Assembly (NCBI RefSeq): GCF_017254835.1
Contig: NZ_JAFKCW010000005.1
Location: 400,385-464,384, forward strand
Direction of reading: 5' to 3'
Source of the DNA: Algoriphagus aestuariicola
Lineage (GTDB): Bacteria > Bacteroidota > Bacteroidia > Cytophagales > Cyclobacteriaceae
DNA: 64,000 nt
The notes beneath the pieces are model-generated. The model ran no database searches. It was not told the DNA's origin and saw nothing but the letters and a program-made list of their open reading frames with translations. A program made the translations under genes and the position numbers. Of this stretch, positions 23,582 to 30,628 are shown in pieces (position 1 is the first letter of the stretch; the number at the start of each line of letters is the position of its first letter).

Positions 23582-24712
23582 TCAGCTTGGCATCGCCTCG
23601 ACGATTTCCTCTCCCAAACCCAAGGAGAGAGTCATTCCATTGCCTCCCAGGCCATTGACGATGGTGGTAATGTCGTCGACTTGCTTCACGAATTCGGTGG
23701 CACCGTTGCTCATTTTGGGATAGATCCCATGCCAGGTCGACGCAATCTGCCAGTCCTTAAACTGGGCGAAGCGCCCGAGAAAGCCCAAAATCATATCGTT
23801 GACCGACACGAGGTCGAAGGGCGAAGGGTTGGGTCCGTACTCGTGGCTGTCACCTACGGTAAGTTCCCCTTGTCCGTTTTGGCAAACCATCACGTGAATG
23901 CCCCATTGGATCAACTCGGGAAACAGGTCTTGGTATTCCCTACGGAGCAGCTCCAGGGACGGTGCCACCTGAAAGCCTTTGTAGTGGATGAAACTGAGTC
24001 CAGCGCAAAGTGGCGGTCCCATGCGCCAATTGTTGGGCTGCTGCACCAGGCGCATCATTTGTAGTTTGCACTTGGTGATGGGGGTACCTTCGAAAATCTC
24101 GGGATAAAGGGTTTCAAAATCGGCTCCCGAACAGACAAAAATGCGGTCGGCCGACCAGGATTGTAAGCCTGAAAATACCGTATGACCCTCGATGCGGGTT
24201 ATTGCCCGATTCCAAACAAACTCGATCCCATGTAGTCCAGCGAGGTAGGAGGCTGTCTTGAAGATCGCCTCCCGTGGGTCTACGATCACTTCGTCTTCAG
24301 ACCAAAGTGCGCCTTTCAGACCCTCCATCCTTGCAGCCGGGCTGATGCGGGAGACCTGCTGGGGATCCAGGATCCGGGCTGATTTCGCATCAGCGCTGGC
24401 TGCCACATATTCTTCGACGACCTGGATCTCCAGATCCGAATAGGCCAGATGGAGAGAACCGGTTTTTTCCGCAGCAAAACCCGCCTTATCGGATAAGCCC
24501 AGCCAGATCTCACGCGAGCGCATCGCACGCTCATAGCTTCCTCCATTAGGCTGGCCAACTGGCCAGATCATGCCAAAATTGCGAACCGATGCTCCTTGGG
24601 CTTGAGGGTGCCTTTCGATCACCGTGACCGACCAGCCTTTGGCGTGAAGTGCCTTGGTGATGGCCAGGCCGACTATGCCGGAGCCGATGACGATTGCGCT
24701 TGGGTTTTTCAT
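23582..24712 (-). CDS. FAD-dependent oxidoreductase of the phosphonate-associated TIGR03364 type
   Basis: 376 residues, related to glycine/D-amino-acid oxidases (DAO family). The Rossmann motif GSGIVG is at residues 10-15, followed by VTVIERHPQAQGASVRNFGM. The C-terminal FAD-contact loop is NGLGGNGMTLSLGLGEEIVE. Family knowledge: members sit with phosphonatase-like hydrolases and PhnZ-type oxygenases, and are thought to oxidatively deaminate aminophosphonates or N-methylated 2-aminoethylphosphonates to phosphonoacetaldehyde-like products. Its start overlaps the upstream DUF5690 transporter gene by 4 bases, so the two are cotranslated. Exact substrate unknown. Probably cytosolic. Confidence 0.82.
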   Translation of the reverse strand: MKNPSAIVIGSGIVGLAITKALHAKGWSVTVIERHPQAQGASVRNFGMIWPVGQPNGGSYERAMRSREIWLGLSDKAGFAAEKTGSLHLAYSDLEIQVVEEYVAASADAKSARILDPQQVSRISPAARMEGLKGALWSEDEVIVDPREAIFKTASYLAGLHGIEFVWNRAITRIEGHTVFSGLQSWSADRIFVCSGADFETLYPEIFEGTPITKCKLQMMRLVQQPNNWRMGPPLCAGLSFIHYKGFQVAPSLELLRREYQDLFPELIQWGIHVMVCQNGQGELTVGDSHEYGPNPSPFDLVSVNDMILGFLGRFAQFKDWQIASTWHGIYPKMSNGATEFVKQVDDITTIVNGLGGNGMTLSLGLGEEIVEAMPS

Positions 24713-26031
24713 AGAGTATTGACAAGGGTTACTGGGGCTGCGATGTTTTTTTTGCGCATCCTGAGTTTTTTCTGAAAGTAAATAAAAGATCCGGTCATGA
24801 GTACGAGACAGCAGCTCAGAAAAAGGGTAAGCACAGATGTATAGAAACTGAACCAGGATAGGCTTTCAAATCCGCCGAATTCTTTGGTGACCAAGACCAA
24901 GCTGGAGCCAAGATAGCCGAAGCTGTCCGACAAATACATCAGAAACCCCACGTTTCCGGCTGACTTGAAAAGGGCAATCAACCGATCAAAGAGGAGGATG
25001 TTGAAGGGGATATAGGCCATATACACGCCTGTACCGACCAGCACCATCCACAGAAATGGTTGGATAAAGCCGCCATTCAAACCCAAGGTGGCGAGGATAG
25101 CAAGCGCGATTCCAGCGAGAATAATCCAGTGGTTTAGAAAGAAGGCGGCCTCGTTGCTTTTTACCAATACCAGACAGCCCATCAGCGCAAGGAGTGCCAA
25201 CGCGACGGGAATTTCCGTCTGGGTCAGAAGCTCTGGCGCTACGCTCACCTTCAAGCCCTGCCAGATTTCCACGGCAAAATTGTCACGCAGATCTCGCAGA
25301 CCAGTTAGCATGGTATACACGAGGATCAAAAGAACAATGCCCGGCCAAAACTCCCTGAAAAAGCGCCGTCTTTCAATTGTGTTCATCACGGGTCTTGGAC
25401 TACGCAGCAAGCGGTCTTCCGCACTCGGTTCGGGAATGTGGTTGAGGAGAAAAACGCCCAAAAACAACAGGGGAAAGAAGATCGCTCCGGTGCAAAATGG
25501 CATCCAAAACTCGCTGACGCCAAGATCCTGCATCATGAAGGTGCCGACGGCTTTGACAAAGCCCGAGGAGAAAATGAAGCTGGAGGCGAGCATGCTCCCC
25601 ATCATCTCGGTGAACTTTCTGCCTTCCATGTAGTGAAAGACGATGCCCCAGATTAGGCCGAGAGGGAATCCATTGATCAAAAAACACAGGATGCCAAGGG
25701 GAGTCGGCAGCAGGGCAAATCCCAACAGTGCCAGCCAAGAAAGGGATATCAGGCCGACTATTAGCCTGGCCCTGCCTGTGGCTTTTAGCTCAGAGATCAT
25801 CTTGATCCCGTAAAACTTGCTTGCCATGTAGCCCAGTGTTTGGGCCAGAATCAGCCAGACCTTCAGGTCCATTCCCAGAATGGTGTCTCCTTCAAAGGTG
25901 GCGGCGGCAAAGGGCTTGCGAAAAGCGTACATGCTGCTATACACCAAAAATCCCATCACCGCGGCGAAAAGACTCATGTGAAAGGGCCGAATTCGTGCCA
26001 AAAGGGAACTCAGACGGGCAACTCGTCGCAT
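24709..26031 (-). CDS. DUF5690 / MFS-like membrane transporter
   Basis: 440 residues with about 11-12 hydrophobic helices. An N-terminal MFS-like signature is present (FLVYSSMYAFRKPFAAATF, about 27-45) and later LIWGIVFHYMEGRKFTEMMG. It fits the DUF5690 group, which resembles sugar-phosphate/organophosphate antiporters of the major facilitator superfamily. It sits between the phosphonatase-like hydrolase (2-base gap) and the FAD oxidoreductase (4-base overlap), so uptake of an organophosphonate across the inner membrane is the natural guess. Neither transport nor substrate has been shown as far as I know. Confidence 0.75.
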   Translation of the reverse strand: MRRVARLSSLLARIRPFHMSLFAAVMGFLVYSSMYAFRKPFAAATFEGDTILGMDLKVWLILAQTLGYMASKFYGIKMISELKATGRARLIVGLISLSWLALLGFALLPTPLGILCFLINGFPLGLIWGIVFHYMEGRKFTEMMGSMLASSFIFSSGFVKAVGTFMMQDLGVSEFWMPFCTGAIFFPLLFLGVFLLNHIPEPSAEDRLLRSPRPVMNTIERRRFFREFWPGIVLLILVYTMLTGLRDLRDNFAVEIWQGLKVSVAPELLTQTEIPVALALLALMGCLVLVKSNEAAFFLNHWIILAGIALAILATLGLNGGFIQPFLWMVLVGTGVYMAYIPFNILLFDRLIALFKSAGNVGFLMYLSDSFGYLGSSLVLVTKEFGGFESLSWFSFYTSVLTLFLSCCLVLMTGSFIYFQKKLRMRKKNIAAPVTLVNTL

Positions 26032-26033
26032 GC

Positions 26034-26753
26034 CTAGGCTTCGGTTTGGGACTCGTAGGTACGCACCAAATCCAGCACTTCCGTCAGAGAGTGTGCCAGA
26101 TGGCTAGGATTGTGGGGGATCAGTTCATTTGCAGAGAAAACCCCGGAGGTGATGCCAATGCTCATCAAGCAGCCGGCATTGTGGCCTTCGTGGATGTCGA
26201 CTTCGGTGTCGCCTATCTTGATGACGGCTTTTGGGTCGTCTATTCCCAGCTCCGCCATGATTTTCTCGATCATAAAGGGGAAAGGCCTGCCCTGTGATAC
26301 CTCGTCGCTGGCAGCCGTGGCGTCCACCAGTCTATAGTCATCCCAGCCCACCCGCTTCAGGATGATGTCCGTGATGTCCCGGCTGAATCCCGTATCCAAG
26401 GCTACCTTGATACCCATCTCGTGAAGTCCAGCGAAAACAGCCTCGGCATCGGCTATGGCTCTGATTGTGGGATCGGTGGTATAGTACTCCAGCATTCCCG
26501 CCACAAATGCGTCGTGTATAGCCGAGATGGTGGCAGCTGTGATTTTGGACTTGTCCGGCTCGTGGATATAGAGAAGGTCCCGGATTGCCTGGGGCTTGGA
26601 ATACCCCATTTTTTCGTTTGCTTCCTGAAGGGTAACCCCAGGATAACCATGGCTGTTGAGGGCGTTTTGGAACGCTTTGGCCACATTGTTTTCGTCATGG
26701 ATGGTGGTGCCGGCCATGTCAAAGACGGCAAGTCTGATTTTGGGCATGAACAA
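26034..26753 (-). CDS. Phosphonatase-like HAD hydrolase (TIGR03351 type)
   Basis: 239 residues. The HAD nucleophile motif is D12-M-A-G-T (FDMAGTTI), the DxAGT form specific to phosphonatase and its closest relatives. K53 in KMGYSKPQAIRDLL lies where PhnX has its Schiff-base lysine in the cap domain. The late acidic motif is KIGDTEVDIHEG. These features suggest hydrolysis of the C-P bond of phosphonoacetaldehyde or a hydroxy-derivative. No PhnW transaminase is nearby; an FAD oxidoreductase is, as is typical for this clade. First gene of a three-gene run with the transporter and the oxidoreductase. M3 (26747) is an alternative start. Confidence 0.85.
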   Translation of the reverse strand: MFMPKIRLAVFDMAGTTIHDENNVAKAFQNALNSHGYPGVTLQEANEKMGYSKPQAIRDLLYIHEPDKSKITAATISAIHDAFVAGMLEYYTTDPTIRAIADAEAVFAGLHEMGIKVALDTGFSRDITDIILKRVGWDDYRLVDATAASDEVSQGRPFPFMIEKIMAELGIDDPKAVIKIGDTEVDIHEGHNAGCLMSIGITSGVFSANELIPHNPSHLAHSLTEVLDLVRTYESQTEA

Positions 26754-26773
26754 GGTTTTTTATTGATTGCTCT

Positions 26774-26816
26774 GCACAGGGAAGGCTGTGAAAGTCATCA
26801 GCCCTCCCTTGTGTGC
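26774..26816 (-). promoter_or_regulatory. Imperfect long dyad in the 5' region of the phosphonatase-like operon
   Basis: GCACAGGGAAGGCTG (26774-26788) can pair with CAGCCCTCCCTTGTGTGC (26799-26816) apart from a few bulges, around a 10-base loop. It lies 21-63 bases upstream of the hydrolase start. It may be a leader hairpin or an operator for the XRE-cupin protein. Confidence 0.4.
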
Positions 26817-26840
26817 AAAACCAACTCAATTGATGTTTAG

Positions 26841-26848
26841 CAAAATTA
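26841..26848 (-). promoter_or_regulatory. Candidate -7 element (TAATTTTG) for the phosphonatase-like operon
   Basis: On the minus strand TAATTTTG matches the Bacteroidota -7 consensus TAnnTTTG. It would place the transcript start near 26834, giving a leader of about 80 bases that contains the dyad at 26774-26816. No exact TTTG -33 element is seen at the right spacing. Confidence 0.3.
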
Positions 26849-27045
26849 AACTTTTGACTTTGGTACGATGGAGAAGAAAGGGTTATCCTTTTGTTAAAAA
26901 AATGCTTCCCTCTAGGAATGCTTTATCCAATTAAAGCTTAAATAATGCCATAGCGACGATTCTTACGTATTTTTTCGGTTTACAATTACTTAATCTGATT
27001 GCTTTGATTCGCTGGCTTGGATTTTGCAATTTAGTATTTGTAAAC

Positions 27046-27627
27046 ATGTATAAAATGGATCGTACGAAGTATAACAAGAAAGAGAAGCTGGATTTCATTT
27101 TTGGACTTTATGAAAAGTACGGGGCGGAGGACTATATCGGAGAGCCGGTGTCCCAGATTGAGCACATGTGCCAGAGTGCACAGTTGGCTGAAAAGGAGGG
27201 TTTCGATGAAGAAGTCATCCTCGCTGCCTTTTTTCATGATATAGGGCATTTGTTTTCCCACCTGCAGGATGCGGATTCCATGGGGGGCTTTGGTGCAATG
27301 CGGCACGAGCAGCTTGGGGGCCAATACCTACGCGAACTGGGTTTTCCAGAAAAAGTAGCCAAGCTGGTGGAGAACCACGTGCAAGCCAAGCGCTATCTCA
27401 CTTTTCGGCATCCGGAGTATTACCAGAAGCTCAGCGAGGCCAGTCGGCAGACGCTACGCTTCCAAGGCGGCCCGATGAATCCCGAAGAGGCGACGGAATT
27501 TGAAGCCGACCCGCTGTTTGAGGCCTCGCTCAAAATGCGAACTTGGGACGAGGAAGCCAAGGTCGAATTTGTTCCACTGCCGGATCTCAGAAAGTATCGG
27601 GAGATAGCTGAGCGGGTATTGGCGTGA
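27046..27627 (+). CDS. PhnZ-like HD-domain oxygenase for phosphonate C-P cleavage
   Basis: About 193 residues from ATG 27046 (or 190 from ATG 27055; the numbering here uses 27055). Y27-x-x-E30 in DYIGEPVSQIEHM matches the Tyr/Glu pair of PhnZ that marks the mixed-valent diiron HD oxygenases. Metal ligands are H37, H61-D62 in AAFFHDIGH, H in MRHEQLG and H in VENHVQAKRYL. PhnZ cleaves 1-hydroxy-2-aminoethylphosphonate to glycine and phosphate with O2; TmpB acts on the trimethylated analogue. I see no PhnY/TmpA partner in the window. The gene is divergent from the phosphonatase-like operon, sharing a 290-base control region. Confidence 0.85.
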   Translation: MYKMDRTKYNKKEKLDFIFGLYEKYGAEDYIGEPVSQIEHMCQSAQLAEKEGFDEEVILAAFFHDIGHLFSHLQDADSMGGFGAMRHEQLGGQYLRELGFPEKVAKLVENHVQAKRYLTFRHPEYYQKLSEASRQTLRFQGGPMNPEEATEFEADPLFEASLKMRTWDEEAKVEFVPLPDLRKYREIAERVLA

Positions 27628-27646
27628 AGCACTTGTCGCTCCAATG

Positions 27647-27794
27647 AAAAGAGGCTGTCTCACAACTGATGTTTGTCACATTGAGCGAAGTCGAAATGCG
27701 GTTGTATTCACTGGAAATGGCCTTCGATATACGCTGCTCTCGTAGCTCCAGTGCTCAGGCTGACACAGTCAGGCCTTTTGAAACAGCCTCTTTT
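27647..27794. repeat. Intergenic element with 12-bp terminal inverted repeats (MITE-like)
   Basis: AAAAGAGGCTGT (27647-27658) and ACAGCCTCTTTT (27783-27794) are perfect inverted repeats 124 bases apart. The inside holds ATTGAGCGAAGTCGAAATG and GCTCAGGCTGACA, short blocks I recognise as common in Bacteroidota intergenic repeats. There is no ORF. It starts 20 bases after the oxygenase stop codon and may also act as its terminator. Confidence 0.6.
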
Positions 27795-27874
27795 GGTTTT
27801 GAAAAATGTAATTCAGCTCAGTTCTATACTAGACTTTAAGCTCGTGTAGAAGGCTTGTTTTCAGCAATAGGAAG

Positions 27875-28963
27875 CTATTTGATCATCTCTTTAATGGCAG
27901 GAGCTGCGGAAGCATCAGGGTATTCCAACCCTAGGAGCTCATAAACGGTCCTAGCGACCATGGAGCTATGCCATTGTCCTTTGGTTTTCATTTCTCCACT
28001 TGCCGGGGTATCTGGTCCAATGGCCATCAGCCAGATATGCCCGCCCTCGGGGACGGACTGCCCGTGATTCTTCCAGCTGGTCTTGGTGATGCCGCGACCG
28101 TGGTCTACTCCGACGATCAGCGTGGTCTTGTCCTTGTACTGCGGGTCGGACTGGATGGTTTCCCAGATCTCGCGGATGTATTGGTCGGTCTGGCGAGCAG
28201 CCCAGAGGTAATGGTCGTATTTTCCCTCGTGAGCCCAATCGTCGGTCTCTCCATAGGAGATATAGAGAACTTTGGGCTTGTCCTTTTTGAGGGCCTCCAT
28301 GGCATAGCCGTGCGTGAAGGCGTCCAGTCTGACCCCGCTCCAAGGACCGCGGATTGCAGTTTGTAGGCGGTTGATGGTTTTTTCCGCCTCAGTCAACTCG
28401 CCGCCTTCTGCCAGATCAAACCCGGCATTAACGGGCACGCCACTTCTTTCCTCGTTGATGATATAGGGGAATACGTCCCAACTGCCAAATGCCATCACCT
28501 TTCCATGGTAGCCGGGCTGTAGGTTGAGATACTCCAGAATGGTCACGTTGGGGTTGTTGAACTTGTCGTTGCTGTCGATCCGCTCATCGTCAGCCTTTCC
28601 TGTGAGAAACTCATTGTAGCCTGGATAGGAAAACCACATCTTGTTGGCGTTGTCCACGAGATTGCCATAGGCGCGGTTTCCGTAGAGCTGTCCTTGTTTG
28701 GCAATGGTGCCCCAGAAAAAAGGAAACAGCATCTCCCTCCTTTTGATGGGATCTGCGTGCCAGAAATCCTTCAAAAGAGAACCGGAGGACTCGATCATGC
28801 CGGTATCGTCCACCAAGAGGGAATCTGCCCCCCTGAAGAGTTCTTGCCATCTCAGTCCGTCAAAAGTGACAAGGATGACATTTTCGGTTTTGGTGGTTTT
28901 TTGGGCGTGGGTTTCAAAAAGCAAGAAGAAAGCTGCAAAGGCAAAAAGCAGGTTTTTTTTCAT
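27875..28963 (-). CDS. Secreted alkaline-phosphatase-superfamily hydrolase
   Basis: 362 residues. Signal peptide (about 1-21, ending THAQ). The first metal motif is VTFDGLRWQELF (D35), the region of the nucleophile is SYPGYNEFLTG and a late metal motif is VGVDHGRGI with further HGQSVPEGGH. This is the alkaline phosphatase superfamily in the phosphodiesterase/phosphonoester hydrolase range, acting in the periplasm or on the surface. It lies on the same strand just downstream of the SusC/SusD pair and next to the phosphonate cluster. It could release phosphate or phosphonate from an ester, although the true substrate cannot be read from the sequence. A hairpin separates it from susD. Confidence 0.8.
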   Translation of the reverse strand: MKKNLLFAFAAFFLLFETHAQKTTKTENVILVTFDGLRWQELFRGADSLLVDDTGMIESSGSLLKDFWHADPIKRREMLFPFFWGTIAKQGQLYGNRAYGNLVDNANKMWFSYPGYNEFLTGKADDERIDSNDKFNNPNVTILEYLNLQPGYHGKVMAFGSWDVFPYIINEERSGVPVNAGFDLAEGGELTEAEKTINRLQTAIRGPWSGVRLDAFTHGYAMEALKKDKPKVLYISYGETDDWAHEGKYDHYLWAARQTDQYIREIWETIQSDPQYKDKTTLIVGVDHGRGITKTSWKNHGQSVPEGGHIWLMAIGPDTPASGEMKTKGQWHSSMVARTVYELLGLEYPDASAAPAIKEMIK

Positions 28964-28987
28964 GATAGGAGAGGGTTATAAATGGCT

Positions 28988-29012
28988 GCTACCGGCCAAA
29001 GCGACCGGTAGC
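28988..29012 (-). terminator. Hairpin between SusD-like and phosphatase genes
   Basis: GCTACCGG (28988-28995) pairs perfectly with CCGGTAGC (29005-29012). There is no strong T-tract on the minus strand. It lies about 30 bases after the SusD stop codon, so it may end or partly attenuate SusCD transcription, lowering expression of the enzyme gene downstream. Confidence 0.55.
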
Positions 29013-29043
29013 AACTGAGGTGGTTTTTGATAAAATTAGTGGC

Positions 29044-30594
29044 TTATTTCACATCCCACCAAACCTTTGTGGTGATATCGTCCGCGCCTTGCCTTGCGAT
29101 GGCTGCTTTATAGCTGTCACCGTTGAGCGACTGCACGCTACTTGGGTACATGAAGCGTACCGGGACGCTATTGATGTAGGCCGCCGGTCCGGGAGTGATC
29201 TTCGGATAGTCGGTGCGTCTCCAGTCATACCATGCTTCCATGCCGTTGAAAAACAAGGCCAGCCACTTCTGTGTACCGATTTTGGCCAGTTTTTCTTCGG
29301 ACGTTCCGGTATAGGCGACCTTGGCCTGGGCAAAATAGCTGTCATCAATCGTCAGTTTTTCGGCAATTTGGGGAAGGTTGATTGCGGTATATCGAGCCTT
29401 GTAGTAAGAAAAGGAAGCTTCGATCCCGTTTTTGTAATAATCAGCGGCGGTGCCCACCGTGATATAACCTCTTTCCCTTGCCTCAGCCAGGATAAACTGC
29501 AACTCCGCATAGCTCATTAGCACCGCCTGGTAGCCGGTGGGGCTGGCGAGGCTGGTACAGGCAGAACAAGACCAAAGCAGGCCCACCCGAGAGATGTAGT
29601 TGGAGCCTCCCTTGGAGGGATCGCCGGACGGAGAGTAAGCCAATGCTTCCTCATCGGCAAGTCCGTTGGGGACGCCTTGGTAGTCGTCCACGCTGCCGAT
29701 AACCCCTTTGCCAGAGGCAGTGGTAGGCTGGGCGTAGGCGAAGAGGCGTGGGTCGTTCAAGTCTTTGAGCACGCCCTCCATTTTTTCGCTCAGGCGATAT
29801 TCGTCAAAGGAACCCGAACGGGTTGTATACAGAGGGTGCTGGTTGGGCACATCAAGAAGGTATTGCAATGCGGCCTCATCGGCGGAACTGCTGAAAATGG
29901 GGGTCTGGCTTGGATTGCTTAGGATAGCCTGCATAGCTGCCGAAGGATCCTCGCGGTCGGAGATCCTCATCAAGATTCTCAGACGCAGGGAGTTGGCGTA
30001 CTTTTTCCAGCGGGTCAAATCCCCGTTGAACAGGATGTCTCCAGCTACCTGCTCTGAGGTGGTGCCTATCAGGGAGTTGGCTTCTTCGAGCTCCTTTAGG
30101 ATGCCGTTGTAGATTTCCTCTTGGCTGTCAAACTTGGGATAGTTGATGCCGTCTTTGGCCTGGATGGCCTCCAGATAGGGGATCTCTCCGTAGGCATCAC
30201 TCATGTAGGAGAAGAGGTTGGCGCGGATGATCTTAGCCACGGCCACATAGTTTTGCTCATTGGCATTTCCTGAGATCTGGATCACGTTGTTCAGATCGCG
30301 GAGGGAATTGTAGAAGGTGCTGTAAGGACTGCCGGAAGGCCCCCAATTGTACCGGTCTTCGTTGGTGAACTGGATTTTTGCCGTTTGCTGCATCACGACG
30401 TTGCCCGTGCCCCAGGCATTGCCTGCGATTTCGTTGGTCGTGGAGCGGATCACATTCGGAAGGAGTAGGGAAGAGGATACCGTCTCTGGGCTGTTGGGGT
30501 TCATGTTGACTTCCTCAAAGTCCTTGTCACAGGAACTGAGGCCAAAGGCCAAAGCCAGAGAAAGTGCGGAAATATATTTTCTGTTGAATTGCAT
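29044..30594 (-). CDS. SusD/RagB-family outer-membrane lipoprotein
   Basis: 516 residues. Lipoprotein signal with the lipidated Cys at about residue 22 (FGLSSCDKDFEEVNMNPNSP). The mature part resembles the SusD-like_2 subgroup: alpha-helical TPR-like segments (AVAKIIRANLFSYMSDAYGEIPYLEAIQ, GILKELEEANSLIG, SYAELQFILAEARERG) and a C-terminal WLALFFNGMEAWYDWRRTDYP. It caps the SusC channel and binds the ligand outside the cell. It lies 34 bases downstream of the SusC-type gene in one operon. The ligand need not be a glycan: this subgroup is common outside polysaccharide loci. Confidence 0.93.
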   Translation of the reverse strand: MQFNRKYISALSLALAFGLSSCDKDFEEVNMNPNSPETVSSSLLLPNVIRSTTNEIAGNAWGTGNVVMQQTAKIQFTNEDRYNWGPSGSPYSTFYNSLRDLNNVIQISGNANEQNYVAVAKIIRANLFSYMSDAYGEIPYLEAIQAKDGINYPKFDSQEEIYNGILKELEEANSLIGTTSEQVAGDILFNGDLTRWKKYANSLRLRILMRISDREDPSAAMQAILSNPSQTPIFSSSADEAALQYLLDVPNQHPLYTTRSGSFDEYRLSEKMEGVLKDLNDPRLFAYAQPTTASGKGVIGSVDDYQGVPNGLADEEALAYSPSGDPSKGGSNYISRVGLLWSCSACTSLASPTGYQAVLMSYAELQFILAEARERGYITVGTAADYYKNGIEASFSYYKARYTAINLPQIAEKLTIDDSYFAQAKVAYTGTSEEKLAKIGTQKWLALFFNGMEAWYDWRRTDYPKITPGPAAYINSVPVRFMYPSSVQSLNGDSYKAAIARQGADDITTKVWWDVK

Positions 30595-30628
30595 GATTTC
30601 TTTCTTTTTGGTTTGGAGATTCAGCCGC

